A stretch of DNA of 38,870 bases, taken from the NCBI GenBank assembly GCA_947451045.1, contig CANFXM010000007.1, forward strand, positions 1 through 38,870. Reading direction: 5' to 3'. The DNA is from Actinomycetota bacterium. GTDB lineage: Bacteria > Actinomycetota > Actinomycetes > Nanopelagicales > Nanopelagicaceae. The position numbers and the translations under genes were made by a program. This document shows positions 26,808 to 36,457 of the stretch, piece after piece. Each line of letters begins with the position of its first letter. The first letter of the stretch is position 1. The notes beneath the pieces were generated by a model. That model ran no database searches. It worked only from the letters and a program-made list of their open reading frames with translations, and was not told the DNA's origin.

Positions 26808-29800
26808 ATGTCATTTCGTGCGATACCAGCATCGATAGATCTGCCTGCAATGGAACATTCAATTTTAAAATTTTGGGAAGAGAATGCAATCTTTCAAGAG
26901 AGCATCAAAGCTCGAGCTAACGCACAATCGTGGACATTTTATGAAGGTCCACCGACTGCAAACGGTTTACCTGGAACCCACCATATTGAAGCGCGTGTTT
27001 TCAAAGATGTCTTCCCTCGCTTTCAAACTATGAAAGGCAAACTCGTAGAACGTAAAGCGGGTTGGGATTGTCATGGTTTGCCGGTAGAGATTGCAGTTGA
27101 AAAGGAACTTGGTTTTACCGGTAAAGGCGATATTGAAAAATATGGAATTGCGCCCTTCAATGATAAATGTCGCGAATCGGTGACACGACACGTTGATGCA
27201 TTTTCAAACATGACACATCGAATGGGTTTCTGGGTGGATTTTGATCAGGCTTATTGGACGATGGCCCCTGAATATGTTGAGAGCGTTTGGTGGAGCCTGA
27301 AAGAAATTTGGAAAAAAGGTTTACTAGTTCAAGACCATCGCGTTGCGCCATATTGCCCGCGCTGTGGAACTGGATTATCTGATCACGAATTAGCTCAAGG
27401 TTACGAAAGCGTTGTAGATCCCTCTGTCTATGTTCGTTTTCCCATTACTTCGGGCGAACTCAGCGAATTAGGTGCATCTCTACTTGTATGGACTACAACT
27501 CCTTGGACTCTAGTCTCAAATACTGCAATTGCCGTACACCCCGAAGTTGAATATGTTCTGGTTCAAGTAACCCATGAAGATAAAGTTGAACTTCTTGTAG
27601 TAGCTAAAGAATTGCAATCTTGCCTCACCGGGAAAGTAAAGATTCTCAAAACAGTTCTGGGTAAAGAATTAGAACGTACAACCTATAAGCGCCCATTTGA
27701 TTACATAGAAATTCCCGATTCACATTACGTTGTTTTAGCAACATATGTAACGACTGAAGATGGAACTGGACTTGTGCACCAATCCCCCGCATTCGGTGCA
27801 GATGACTTACAGGTATGCCGTGCCTATGGATTGCCTGTTGTAAATCCTGTTGCACCTGATGGAACTTTTCTTCCAGAAGTTCCAGTTGTAGGAGGACTAT
27901 TTTTTAAAGATGCAGATAAGCCGCTAGTAAAAGAATTGCGTGCTTCCGGTCTCCTCTATAAGCACCAACCATACGAACACCAATATCCCCATTGTTGGCG
28001 CTGCCACACAGCACTTATCTATTACGCACAACCATCGTGGTACATCCGCACAACTTCGATTAAGGATGCCCTTATTCGTGAAAATCAAAATACAGACTGG
28101 CACCCAGAAACAATCAAAGATGGTCGTTACGGAGATTGGCTCAATAACAATATTGATTGGGCGCTTTCTCGTAATCGCTATTGGGGTACTCCGCTTCCAA
28201 TATGGCGTTGTGAAAATAAACATGAAATATGTATTGCATCATTAGCCGAACTTGGAGAATTAGCTGGAACAAACCTTTCTAATTTAGATCCCCATCGCCC
28301 TTTCGTCGATGACATCTTCTTTCCATGTGCTGAGTGCAACGAAACTATGACTCGTATTCCTGAAGTTATCGATTGCTGGTATGACTCAGGTGCAATGCCA
28401 TTTGCACAGTGGGGCTACCCTCACAAAGAAGGTTCGGTCGAAAAATTCAAGAAGGCATATCCGGCGGATTTTATTGCTGAAGCAATTGATCAAACACGTG
28501 GTTGGTTCTACACACTAATGACTATTGGAACATTGGTCTTCGATAAGAGTTCATATTCGACCGTGCTGTGTTTAGGACACATCCTTGATGAGGATGGTCG
28601 GAAAATGAGCAAGCACCTTGGAAATGTGCTGGAACCTATTTCATTGATGGAACAACATGGTGCCGATGCCATTCGTTGGTACATGCTTGCAGCTGGTTCT
28701 CCATGGGCTGCACGCCGTGTTGGCCATACTGCAATTAATGATGCATTGCGTAAAACATTGCTCACCTATTGGAATACGGTTTCATTCCATGCTCTCTACG
28801 CACATGCTGCGCAATTTGAACTCTCACTTTCCCCTTCCGTCTCTGATCGTCCATTGATGGATAAATGGATAATTTCAGAACTCAATCTCTTGATACAAGA
28901 AGTTGACGCTGCATATTCAGACTTCGATTCTCAGCGAGCAGGTAAAGAGCTGGCTCGCTTTATCGATGATCTCTCTAACTGGTATGTCCGTCGCTCACGC
29001 AGACGTTTCTGGGATGGCGACGCAAGTGCCTTAGCCACATTGCATGAATGCCTCAGAGTCCTTACGCAATTGCTTGCACCGATGGTTCCATTTATTACAG
29101 AACAGGTCTGGCAAGAATTAGTTCGTCCGACAGATTCGAAGGCTGCTCAATCAGTTCACCTTAGCGATTTCCCAATTTCCGACATCACACTCATAGATGA
29201 GAAACTCCGAGCTGAGGTCTCACTCACAAAACGTATCGTTGAATTAGGCAGAGCAGCTCGCGCTGAATCTGGTGTGAAGATTCGTCAACCACTTTCAAGA
29301 GCTCTCATAGCTGCAAGTGGTTGGGCTTCTCTACCAACAGCGATGCGCGAACAAATTGCAGATGAACTCAATGTCATTGTGCTCGAAGATATTGCCGATG
29401 CCGATGGAGATCTGGTGGACATCTCGATAAAAGCCAATTTCCGAACATTAGGAACAAAATTTGGTGGAGCTGTTCAAGAAATTGCAAAAGCAATTGCACA
29501 AGTAGATGCCACGCAATTGGTTCGCACTCTTAGAACTCAAGGAAAGAGTTCAATTTCCTTAGGCGAAAAATCTTGGGAAATTTCTTTGGAAGATTTAGCC
29601 ATAACAGAGGTTCCAAAAAGTGGCTGGATGGTCGCTACTCATGATGGCGAAAGTGTTGCACTTGATCTTGAACTCACACCGACCCTTATTGCCGCCGGAA
29701 ATGTTCGAGAAGTAATTCGACTGATTCAGGAGCGTCGCAAAAGCGATGGCTTTGATATTTCCGATCGAATCGAAATTTCTTGGAATGCCAATGATGTCGT

Positions 29801-29933
29801 AGCCGCTGCTGTATTAGCCGATATCGAACATATCAAGGATGAAGTACTCGCATTAGTAATGCTTCACGATGGCACGTTACCAATTGCTGAAAATGAACTG
29901 GGTATGTCGTTAGAACTTAAAAAGATTTTGTAG
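26808..29933 (+). CDS. ileS: Isoleucyl-tRNA synthetase
   Basis: 1041 residues from the ATG with GGAGG eight bases upstream. The open frame continues 23 codons further upstream through the T-box leader, but family start MxFRxxPAxxDLPAxEH supports this ATG. It charges tRNA-Ile with isoleucine. The HIGH-region is GLPGTHHIEARVFKD (about 53-67), a form typical of Actinobacteria. The editing domain is inserted at about 190-390. The KMSKS-region is DGRKMSKHLGN (KMSKH at 599-603), followed by the anticodon-binding domain. These features fit the eukaryote-like IleS group. It is the only plus-strand protein gene in the window, and it converges with yggT with a 4-base gap. Confidence 0.97.
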   Translation: MSFRAIPASIDLPAMEHSILKFWEENAIFQESIKARANAQSWTFYEGPPTANGLPGTHHIEARVFKDVFPRFQTMKGKLVERKAGWDCHGLPVEIAVEKELGFTGKGDIEKYGIAPFNDKCRESVTRHVDAFSNMTHRMGFWVDFDQAYWTMAPEYVESVWWSLKEIWKKGLLVQDHRVAPYCPRCGTGLSDHELAQGYESVVDPSVYVRFPITSGELSELGASLLVWTTTPWTLVSNTAIAVHPEVEYVLVQVTHEDKVELLVVAKELQSCLTGKVKILKTVLGKELERTTYKRPFDYIEIPDSHYVVLATYVTTEDGTGLVHQSPAFGADDLQVCRAYGLPVVNPVAPDGTFLPEVPVVGGLFFKDADKPLVKELRASGLLYKHQPYEHQYPHCWRCHTALIYYAQPSWYIRTTSIKDALIRENQNTDWHPETIKDGRYGDWLNNNIDWALSRNRYWGTPLPIWRCENKHEICIASLAELGELAGTNLSNLDPHRPFVDDIFFPCAECNETMTRIPEVIDCWYDSGAMPFAQWGYPHKEGSVEKFKKAYPADFIAEAIDQTRGWFYTLMTIGTLVFDKSSYSTVLCLGHILDEDGRKMSKHLGNVLEPISLMEQHGADAIRWYMLAAGSPWAARRVGHTAINDALRKTLLTYWNTVSFHALYAHAAQFELSLSPSVSDRPLMDKWIISELNLLIQEVDAAYSDFDSQRAGKELARFIDDLSNWYVRRSRRRFWDGDASALATLHECLRVLTQLLAPMVPFITEQVWQELVRPTDSKAAQSVHLSDFPISDITLIDEKLRAEVSLTKRIVELGRAARAESGVKIRQPLSRALIAASGWASLPTAMREQIADELNVIVLEDIADADGDLVDISIKANFRTLGTKFGGAVQEIAKAIAQVDATQLVRTLRTQGKSSISLGEKSWEISLEDLAITEVPKSGWMVATHDGESVALDLELTPTLIAAGNVREVIRLIQERRKSDGFDISDRIEISWNANDVVAAAVLADIEHIKDEVLALVMLHDGTLPIAENELGMSLELKKIL

Positions 29934-29937
29934 CGCT

Positions 29938-30222
29938 TTAGAGTGATCCAACTAGTGGAATCAATAGTTGGATTGCAAAAAAGAGGACAATGAAAGATAG
30001 ATCTAAACTCACTGCGCCAATTCGCAGAGGCGGAATAAATCTGCGTACAAATCCCATCGGCTTATCAGTGATGGCGTAAACAGCTTCAACTAAATAAAGC
30101 ACGGGACCACGTGGACGCCAATTCCTGGCAAACATTCGGATGTAATCCAGTATCAAGCGCGCCAAAAGAGCCATCAAAAATATTTGGAGTACGGCAACTA
30201 AAATAGAACCAATATGAAACAT
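29938..30222 (-). CDS. yggT: YggT-family small membrane protein
   Basis: 94 residues with two membrane segments (about 5-25 and 72-92). Between them is the family motif RPRGPVLYLVEAVYAITDKPMGFVRRFIPP. YggT proteins lie in division clusters of many bacteria. They have been linked to division, osmotic tolerance and plastid or nucleoid organisation, but their exact role is not settled. The ATG shares a base with the sepF stop (TAATG). Its 3' end lies 4 bases from the end of ileS and contains a strong hairpin. Confidence 0.9.
   Translation of the reverse strand: MFHIGSILVAVLQIFLMALLARLILDYIRMFARNWRPRGPVLYLVEAVYAITDKPMGFVRRFIPPLRIGAVSLDLSFIVLFFAIQLLIPLVGSL
29943..29976. terminator. Strong hairpin between convergent ileS and yggT, inside the yggT 3' coding end
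   Basis: ATCCAACTA (29946-29954) faces TAGTTGGAT (29965-29973), a perfect 9-bp stem with a 10-base loop, extended by G-U, U-G and G-C to 12 pairs. It begins 10 bases after the ileS stop. In the yggT direction it codes for QLLIPLVGS just before the stop. No U-run follows on either strand. It may stop ileS transcription, or both transcripts, as a U-less hairpin. Confidence 0.5.
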
Positions 30223-30692
30223 TAGTTCTGATTAAAGAAACTTGCTTGAGCGGCTGCAGATTTATCTTCTGAGCTCACTGAAACATTTGCGGGTGAGAGT
30301 AAGAAAACTTTCTTTGTTACTCGCTCGATTGTTCCATTGAGACCAAATGCAAGGCCGCTAGCAAAATCAATGAGACGTGTACATGCAGCCTCATCCATAT
30401 CAGTGAGATTGATAATGACTGGATTACCTTGACGATAATGCTCGCCAATAGTCCGTGCCTCATTATAAAAACGTGGATGCAATGTAATGATGCGATCCAA
30501 TACCGGAAGGTCGAGTTGTGGTGCAGCAACAGCGGTGCTCATTGTTTGCACAGAATTTACTGAACGCCCTTCGCGTGTCTTGATGCGAACATCAGGAACG
30601 CGCGCTGCTTCTTGAGCAGCAATAGGGGTATCAAATTCAGGGTCATCCATCAACCCGAGGTAGTTTGCGACACGTCGCATTGCATTAGCCAT
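30222..30692 (-). CDS. sepF: Cell-division protein SepF
   Basis: 156 residues. The N-terminal helix MRRVANYLGLMDDP fits the SepF membrane-binding amphipathic helix. A linker of about 40 residues follows, then the conserved SepF domain (about 65-140, with RPRFYNEARTIGEHY-like, NPVIINLTDMDEAACTRLIDFASGLAFGLNG). In Actinobacteria SepF anchors FtsZ to the membrane, a role FtsA has in E. coli. No ftsA is seen here. A second in-frame ATG (MRRVAN) four codons later is possible. Confidence 0.94.
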   Translation of the reverse strand: MANAMRRVANYLGLMDDPEFDTPIAAQEAARVPDVRIKTREGRSVNSVQTMSTAVAAPQLDLPVLDRIITLHPRFYNEARTIGEHYRQGNPVIINLTDMDEAACTRLIDFASGLAFGLNGTIERVTKKVFLLSPANVSVSSEDKSAAAQASFFNQN

Positions 30693-30702
30693 GTGTAAAA
30701 GG

Positions 30703-31389
30703 TTACAACGCAGGCGTGCGCGAACCGAGGATTGAGCTGCCTAGGCGTATATGTGTCGCGCCATGATGTATCGCACTTTCGTAGTCATTACTCATCCCTG
30801 CCGAAAGTGCTTTTGCTTGCGGATATCTACCTGAAAAATCATTATGTATCACTGCTAATTGCTCGAATGCACTATCGGGTTCGACCCCCAACGGAGCCAC
30901 GGCCATAAGTCCCATCAGTTTCAAACCTGGTGACTTGAGCACACAATCTGCCAATGGGGGCAGAAATTTTGGTAGAACTCCCCCGCGACCCTCGGCTCCA
31001 TCCAGGGATACCTGTATAAAAATTCCAAGCGGATCTGCGACTCGTTGCGCGCACAGTCCTGCAATTTTTTCGCAATGCTCAAGTGAATCCAATGAATGAA
31101 TAAAGCTAGCCCACGCAGTTATTGATTTTAATTTCTTGCTCTGTATCTGTCCTTGAAAATGCCAATGTCCAGAGACCTGAGTTGATTTAGCAGCTCCTTC
31201 GCTATCTCTATTTTCACCAAATTGCGTCAAGCCTAATTCGCACAGTAATACTGCATCGCTAATGGGAAAAGTTTTCGTAACTGCGATGAGTTCGATCTCT
31301 GATGATTTACGACCTACAGAACGGGCACTGTTTTCTATTCGTTCACGAACGTGCGAAAGGTTCTGTGCAATTTCCTCTTTTCGACTCAT
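30703..31389 (-). CDS. yggS: PLP homeostasis protein (YggS/PLPBP family)
   Basis: 228 residues from the ATG; a GTG directly upstream would also fit. It is a single-domain fold type III PLP-binding barrel without known catalytic activity. The PLP lysine is in LIAVTKTFP (about 35-43), and the conserved GENRDSEG, HWHFQGQIQSKK, LSAGMSNDYESAI and THIRLGSSILG motifs follow. It buffers pyridoxal phosphate in the cytoplasm and is nearly always found with division genes in Gram-positives. The ATG overlaps the pgeF stop (TGATG). Confidence 0.92.
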   Translation of the reverse strand: MSRKEEIAQNLSHVRERIENSARSVGRKSSEIELIAVTKTFPISDAVLLCELGLTQFGENRDSEGAAKSTQVSGHWHFQGQIQSKKLKSITAWASFIHSLDSLEHCEKIAGLCAQRVADPLGIFIQVSLDGAEGRGGVLPKFLPPLADCVLKSPGLKLMGLMAVAPLGVEPDSAFEQLAVIHNDFSGRYPQAKALSAGMSNDYESAIHHGATHIRLGSSILGSRTPAL

Positions 31390-32051
31390 CACAGCGCAAT
31401 AACTCCCAACGTTCTACCCGTTATCCCATCTCGACGATAAGAAAAATGATCCATACTCTCTACGGTGCAAACTTGCGAAGTTTGAACATTGACTCCGTGG
31501 ACAGTCAATTCATCTGATAGTGCGCGGGCTAGATCTAGTGAAAATGTATCTTCAATGGTCTTTGACGCACTCAACGGATACAGGCTAATTACCTCATGGT
31601 AGATATCTTCAGATACTTCATAGCAACGTCCACAGATGTGGGGCCCAATCCACGCCGTGAAATTTTCTCCACCGAGATTCTTCATCTCACTTATTACGTT
31701 GAGCGAAATTTTGTTGAGCAGTCCTTTTCTTCCAACATGGACAGCGGCAACAACTCCGCTTGCATGAATAAGTAACGGGATGCAATCAGCTACCTGCACC
31801 GCCAATGACAGACCGGGTGCGGTGGTAATAAGGGCGTCACACGTAGGTTGCTCAGATGTTGTTGCATCGACAATAACAAATTGATCACCGTGGACTTGAT
31901 TCATAAAAATTGTCGGGCCTAAACGTGAAATGAGCGCCTGTCGATTATTGGCAACTGCGGCTGGATCATCACCCACATGATTACCGAAATTGAGAAAGTC
32001 ATAGGGCGGCGCACTTACACCACCATATCTATCCGTAAAGAGAGTGAACAA
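31389..32051 (-). CDS. pgeF: Laccase-domain protein (PgeF/YlmD, purine nucleoside or peptidoglycan-editing enzyme)
   Basis: 220 residues. The metal/catalytic residues are in NQVHGD (H54), VADCIPLL (C90) and AAVHVGRKG (H105). The family has been reported as a factor that edits peptidoglycan (removing L-Ser-containing precursors) and as a purine nucleoside phosphorylase/deaminase; which is true here is not visible. The VHVGRKG form differs from the AGWRG form of E. coli but resembles other actinobacterial members. The start is a TTG with AGGGG upstream, six bases after the ftsZ stop. Confidence 0.9.
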   Translation of the reverse strand: MFTLFTDRYGGVSAPPYDFLNFGNHVGDDPAAVANNRQALISRLGPTIFMNQVHGDQFVIVDATTSEQPTCDALITTAPGLSLAVQVADCIPLLIHASGVVAAVHVGRKGLLNKISLNVISEMKNLGGENFTAWIGPHICGRCYEVSEDIYHEVISLYPLSASKTIEDTFSLDLARALSDELTVHGVNVQTSQVCTVESMDHFSYRRDGITGRTLGVIAL

Positions 32052-32057
32052 GTACCC

Positions 32058-33191
32058 CTACTTCATAAAGTCAGGAATATCGATCTCGTCTTCAGCAACG
32101 AGCTCTTCAAAAGTGACTCTCCTCTTAGGAGTGAACTCTTCTTCTGCCTCCATCGCAAATGAGATTGGATCATTTGCAGCAATGGGATCGGCAACACCGT
32201 TGAGTGAGGCTGCATTGATAACAGGCATTGCTACGCGCTTAGGCTCGCCTCCTTCAAAACCAGCGGCAACAACGGTAATGCGTACTTCATCACCTAGAGC
32301 ATCATCGATAGTTGTACCAAAGATAAATTTCGCATCTGGGTGAACTGCGCTTTGTACTAATTCACATGCTTCATTTACTTCGAATAATCCGAGATCTGAA
32401 CCACCGGAGACTGAAAGCAGTACTCCCATTGCACCATCTATCGAAGCTTCCAGCAGTGGACTTGAAATTGCGAGCTCGGCTGCACGGATTGCTCTATTTT
32501 CTCCTCTGGCAGAACCAATTCCCATGAGCGCTGATCCTGCACCTGACATAACAGCTTTAACGTCAGCAAAATCAAGATTAATTAATCCCGGTTGTGTAAT
32601 TATTTCTGTGATTCCTTGAACACCCGAGAGCAGAACTTGATCTGCACTCTTGAAGGCGTCAGCCAAAGTTATGTTGCGATCTGAAATGGCGAGAAGTCGA
32701 TCGTTAGGAATAACAATTAATGTGTCAACCTCTGCGCGCAAATTTTCAATTCCAATATCAGCTTGCGCTGAACGAAGTTTTGCTTCAAAGGAAAATGGTC
32801 GAGTTACAACACCAATTGTTAGTGCACCAATTTCACGAGCAATCTTTGCAACAACAGGTGCAGCACCAGTTCCTGTTCCTCCGCCTTCACCTGCGGTAAC
32901 AAAAACCATATCTGCACCGCGTAACATCTCTTCAATATCATCTGCATGATCCAAGGCCGCTTCACGTCCTTTTTCTGGATCCATTCCTGCGCCTAAACCT
33001 TTAGTTGTTTTACGACCAATATCTAATTTCACGTCAGCATCACTCATTAACAAATGTTGTGCATCTGTATTAATTGCAATGAACTCAACACCTTTGAGAC
33101 CAACATCAATCATTCGATTAATTGCATTGACTCCACCGCCACCGATACCAACAACTTTGATGACAGCTAAATAATTTTGTGGTGAAGCCAC
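32058..33191 (-). CDS. ftsZ: Cell-division protein FtsZ
   Basis: 377 residues from the GTG chosen here. The open frame extends seven codons further to a TTG, but AAGGAGG lies about six bases before this GTG and the family starts [19 protein letters not shown]. It is the tubulin-like GTPase that forms the division ring. The tubulin signature [10 protein letters not shown], the [13 protein letters not shown] start and the T7 loop [11 protein letters not shown] are intact. The C-terminal tail ends [10 protein letters not shown], the short peptide that binds SepF. It is preceded by a 133-base spacer with a likely promoter. Confidence 0.97.
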   Translation of the reverse strand: MASPQNYLAVIKVVGIGGGGVNAINRMIDVGLKGVEFIAINTDAQHLLMSDADVKLDIGRKTTKGLGAGMDPEKGREAALDHADDIEEMLRGADMVFVTAGEGGGTGTGAAPVVAKIAREIGALTIGVVTRPFSFEAKLRSAQADIGIENLRAEVDTLIVIPNDRLLAISDRNITLADAFKSADQVLLSGVQGITEIITQPGLINLDFADVKAVMSGAGSALMGIGSARGENRAIRAAELAISSPLLEASIDGAMGVLLSVSGGSDLGLFEVNEACELVQSAVHPDAKFIFGTTIDDALGDEVRITVVAAGFEGGEPKRVAMPVINAASLNGVADPIAANDPISFAMEAEEEFTPKRRVTFEELVAEDEIDIPDFMK

Positions 33192-33257
33192 GTTTATCCT
33201 CCTTGGGAACAATAACCCTCAAGTTGAGAATTACTGTTCATATTTACTCGTGAGGTG

Positions 33258-33286
33258 AACGTAAAGCGAGAAGGGCAAGTAAGCAA
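33258..33286 (-). promoter_or_regulatory. Candidate ftsZ promoter
   Basis: In the ftsZ direction, TTGCTT (-35, 33281-33286) and TACGTT (-10, 33258-33263) are separated by exactly 17 bases. The start site would lie near 33251, giving a leader of about 60 bases that ends in AAGGAGG. The 133-base ftsQ-ftsZ spacer is by far the largest gap in the cluster, which supports separate ftsZ control. I see no clear terminator in it. Confidence 0.55.
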
Positions 33287-33324
33287 ACACCGACTCGAAT
33301 TTTTTTTATATTTCTATCAGAGCG

Positions 33325-33984
33325 CTATTTTACAATGGGGGCATGTGGTGCAGAAAGATCAATAGAAATAATTTTTGAATTCTCCGGTAATGAAATAATT
33401 GCTCGGTAAACCTTTATCTTTAGCGCCAAATCGCTAGCACTTCCCCATGTCAGGAGAAGAGTTTTTGAGCCAGCTCTGACTTTGATAGTAAATGAGTCTT
33501 GATTTATTGCACTGACTTGTACGACCTGACTTTGAAAATCTTGAGGTAATTTTGTAAAGAGATTGATTGCAGAGAGACCATTATCTGGCGACTTTGCTTG
33601 AACTATCGGAAGGCTGGAAGATGGGCTCCCCGCAAGTTCGAAGATTATGCCTTCACTGTCTATGTATTTGCCGTCATAGATTGCAAGTGGGATTCGCGGG
33701 GTAATCGCTATCTTGACATGGCCATTGAGCCAATTTCTACTGACACGCGACTTCTTTATCCAATGAGGACGAGATATCTGAGCCGATGATGCTCGAGGTT
33801 CAACACGGGCCAATTTTTCTCCGATATAGATTCCACTTGCACTCTTGATCGATTGCTGACTTTGCGTATCACTTACGCCTACAATTTCTAAAGTGGAAAC
33901 CGTGAAAGCACTTGACCAAGCAAGAAGATAAACAATTCCCACAAAAAGAAGCAACAAAATAGGGATAACTATTTTTCGATTCAT
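33325..33984 (-). CDS. ftsQ: Cell-division protein FtsQ
   Basis: 219 residues. A short cytoplasmic start and one membrane segment (about 5-24) lead to an extracytoplasmic part. The FtsQ-type POTRA domain is at about 28-100 (FTVSTLEIVGVS, later KIAITPRIPLAIYDG). It links FtsB/FtsL to later division proteins. The family is poorly conserved, and the position between murC and ftsZ is strong support. The ATG overlaps the murC stop (ATGA). Confidence 0.9.
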   Translation of the reverse strand: MNRKIVIPILLLLFVGIVYLLAWSSAFTVSTLEIVGVSDTQSQQSIKSASGIYIGEKLARVEPRASSAQISRPHWIKKSRVSRNWLNGHVKIAITPRIPLAIYDGKYIDSEGIIFELAGSPSSSLPIVQAKSPDNGLSAINLFTKLPQDFQSQVVQVSAINQDSFTIKVRAGSKTLLLTWGSASDLALKIKVYRAIISLPENSKIISIDLSAPHAPIVK

Positions 33985-35375
33985 TCATTCTCGCTGAAAC
34001 GTTTATAAAGTCCCTCAACAATGATGGGCGCTAACGAACTTACATCTCCCGCACCCAATGTAAGAATTACATCACCAGGCTTTGCGTCCTCAATCAATGA
34101 TTGCGTTGCATCGATAAAATTGGGAATAAATTCGCCATTCTTCATTTGATCTACAATAAGTTGAGCACTTATACCTTTGATGGCAGTCTCACTCGCAGCA
34201 TAGATTTCCAATAGAACTGCTCTGTCAGCACGATCTAATACTTTTGCAAATTCAGTAATAAAAGCTTTCGTTCTGGAATACCTATGTGGTTGAAAAATTA
34301 CAATGACGCGACCATCACCTGCAAAACGTCGAGCAGCCTCCAGAGTGGCCGCTATCTCTGTCGGATGATGTCCATAATCATCGACGACGCGTATACCGTG
34401 AACAGTTCCAATGAGTTCAAAGCGCCGACCAGTGCCTTGAAAAGTTCCCAGTCCTTCGAGAATGGAATTTGCATCTAAATCTAAAGACAAACCCATGGCG
34501 ACTACAGAAACTGCATTGAGCACGTTATGGTGGCCAGGAACGCGTAGCTCCAACTTTCCTAAACTCTTTCCTCGCCAAATAACGCGTGAGCGAGAGCCCA
34601 TTGGTAAAAGCTCAATCTGATCTACCAAAAGGTCAGAGCCTGAAGTAGTTCCATATGAAACCCTACTTATTTCTGAATGCGCCTCTCCTAATGCTCGAGA
34701 GCCAGCATCATCGTTACAGAAAACAAGGCAACCCTGTGGATTTATCGTTTGAACAAAGCTATTGAAGGCATCTACAACTGATTCGGGAGTGGCAAAAAAA
34801 TCAACATGATCGTGTTCGACATTTGTAACTATTGCGGCGAATGGATGGTATTCAACAAAGGAGCCATCTGATTCGTCAGCCTCTGCTACAAAAAGTGATC
34901 CAGTTCCTTTGTGAGCATTCGAACCTGATGCTGTAATCGTTCCCCCAATAGCAAATGAAGGATCCAAACCACAGGATTGAAGAGCCACGGCCATCATGGA
35001 CGAAGTAGTGGTTTTTCCATGTGTACCTGCAACAGCGATGCTTTTGGATTCTGACATTAAGATTGAAAGTAATTGTGCTCGCGAAAGAATTTCTAATCCC
35101 AATTCTTTAGCCCTAGCAAGTTCGACATTGTTGCTTGTGATTGCGGTAGAAAAAACAACAACCTCCGACCCATCAACATGTTTTGCATCATGGGTTACAT
35201 CTATATGTGCACCTAGAACTCGTAGTGCAGTTACTACAGAGGAATCTTTGGCATCTGACCCGCTGACATTAAATCCCTCCGAGAGTGCTATCCGCGCAAG
35301 GCCACTCATTCCGGCGCCACCGATGCCGATGAAATGTATTCGTTTTCCGCGAAGAGAATGCATACGCGTGGCCAT
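33981..35375 (-). CDS. murC: UDP-N-acetylmuramate--L-alanine ligase
   Basis: 464 residues from the ATG; a GTG directly upstream is an alternative that gives GTGA. It adds the first L-alanine to UDP-MurNAc using ATP. The N-terminal FIGIGGAGMSGLA motif binds the UDP sugar, the central GTHGKTTTSSM is the ATP loop, and EADESDGSF and HHPTEIAAT are conserved ligase motifs. It overlaps the murG stop (TGATG). Confidence 0.97.
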   Translation of the reverse strand: MATRMHSLRGKRIHFIGIGGAGMSGLARIALSEGFNVSGSDAKDSSVVTALRVLGAHIDVTHDAKHVDGSEVVVFSTAITSNNVELARAKELGLEILSRAQLLSILMSESKSIAVAGTHGKTTTSSMMAVALQSCGLDPSFAIGGTITASGSNAHKGTGSLFVAEADESDGSFVEYHPFAAIVTNVEHDHVDFFATPESVVDAFNSFVQTINPQGCLVFCNDDAGSRALGEAHSEISRVSYGTTSGSDLLVDQIELLPMGSRSRVIWRGKSLGKLELRVPGHHNVLNAVSVVAMGLSLDLDANSILEGLGTFQGTGRRFELIGTVHGIRVVDDYGHHPTEIAATLEAARRFAGDGRVIVIFQPHRYSRTKAFITEFAKVLDRADRAVLLEIYAASETAIKGISAQLIVDQMKNGEFIPNFIDATQSLIEDAKPGDVILTLGAGDVSSLAPIIVEGLYKRFSENE

Positions 35376-36457
35376 CACGATGTAGTTGCCATCGCGTGTT
35401 CCATCAAACTTACAATCTTCTCTGTTGCCAACAATTCGTATTCATCTCCATCGATAGCTGCGCGTGAAGATTTCTCCATGAGCCTCTTTAAATTAGCAAC
35501 TAAATACTCAGGAGTAAAATATTTCTGGTCAATTACTTCTGCCCTACCTTGTTGCACTAAATCTTGAGCATTCAAAAATTGCTCACCGTTTCCAATTGGT
35601 AATGGTATGAAAAGAGCAAAGCGTCCGAGAGTTCGAAATTCGCTACATGTGACAGCGCCACTGCGTGCAATGACCAGATCGGCTGCTAAGTAAGCATCAT
35701 TCATATAATCGACATACGGTACTGGAGAATAATTCGCCTTCACATCCGGCAAACGATTCGACTTTCCTACTGAGTGCAGTATGGAGACATTCTCAGATAT
35801 TAATGAGTCTAATGATTGTGCAATCACTTTATTGATGGCAACGGAGCCTTGCGAGCCTCCCATGATGAATATCAACTTCTTATCTATCTCAAAGCCAAGT
35901 CTCTGCTTAGCTCTTTCTCTGGATGCTTTCCAATCTTTCTGCGAATTATGAAAACTCTCGATAATATTTATTTTCAATGGTAAACCTGTGATTAAGGCTG
36001 AAGAAAATCTTCCCTTTTCAATGCTTTGGGTACATGCTAAAAATGGTGTGAAATAAGAACCCAAGCGATTGGCAATTCCCGGGCGTGCATTAGCTTCGTG
36101 AATAACTATAGGAACGCGCGCAATCTTCGCTGCAATATACGCAGGCGCACTTACATATCCGCCGAACCCTATAAGTAGATCTGATTGTGAGATTTCAGAC
36201 TTTGCAACTGCTATCGCACGAATCAAGTGAAAGGGTAGCGTCAAAATACTCAAAGATAATTTTCGAGGCGCGACTACTTTAGGAATATAGAAAAGTTGAA
36301 AACCTGCTTCGGGAATGAGAGTTTCTTCTAAGCCAAACTTAGTTCCACAAAAAATTATTTCATCTACGGGATGAGATTTCTTCCAAAGTCTTGCTATCGC
36401 TAATCCAGGTTCAATATGACCCGCCGTTCCACCACCTGCAATGACTATGCGAGCCAT
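35375..36457 (-). CDS. murG: UDP-GlcNAc transferase to lipid I (MurG)
   Basis: 360 residues, a GT-B glycosyltransferase at the inner face of the membrane. It adds GlcNAc to lipid I to give lipid II. The N-terminal loop GGGTAGHIEPGLA and the second G-loop IMGGSQGSVAIN are present, as are the central HEANARPGIANR and the late ARSGAVTCSEF motif with NGEQFLNAQDLVQQ for UDP-GlcNAc. The ATG lies inside the end of ftsW (13-base overlap). Confidence 0.96.
   Translation of the reverse strand: MARIVIAGGGTAGHIEPGLAIARLWKKSHPVDEIIFCGTKFGLEETLIPEAGFQLFYIPKVVAPRKLSLSILTLPFHLIRAIAVAKSEISQSDLLIGFGGYVSAPAYIAAKIARVPIVIHEANARPGIANRLGSYFTPFLACTQSIEKGRFSSALITGLPLKINIIESFHNSQKDWKASRERAKQRLGFEIDKKLIFIMGGSQGSVAINKVIAQSLDSLISENVSILHSVGKSNRLPDVKANYSPVPYVDYMNDAYLAADLVIARSGAVTCSEFRTLGRFALFIPLPIGNGEQFLNAQDLVQQGRAEVIDQKYFTPEYLVANLKRLMEKSSRAAIDGDEYELLATEKIVSLMEHAMATTS

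Noticed and set aside
33192-33212. Upstream TTG start for ftsZ
   Set aside because: It would place the AAGGAGG inside the coding region and add residues not found in the family.
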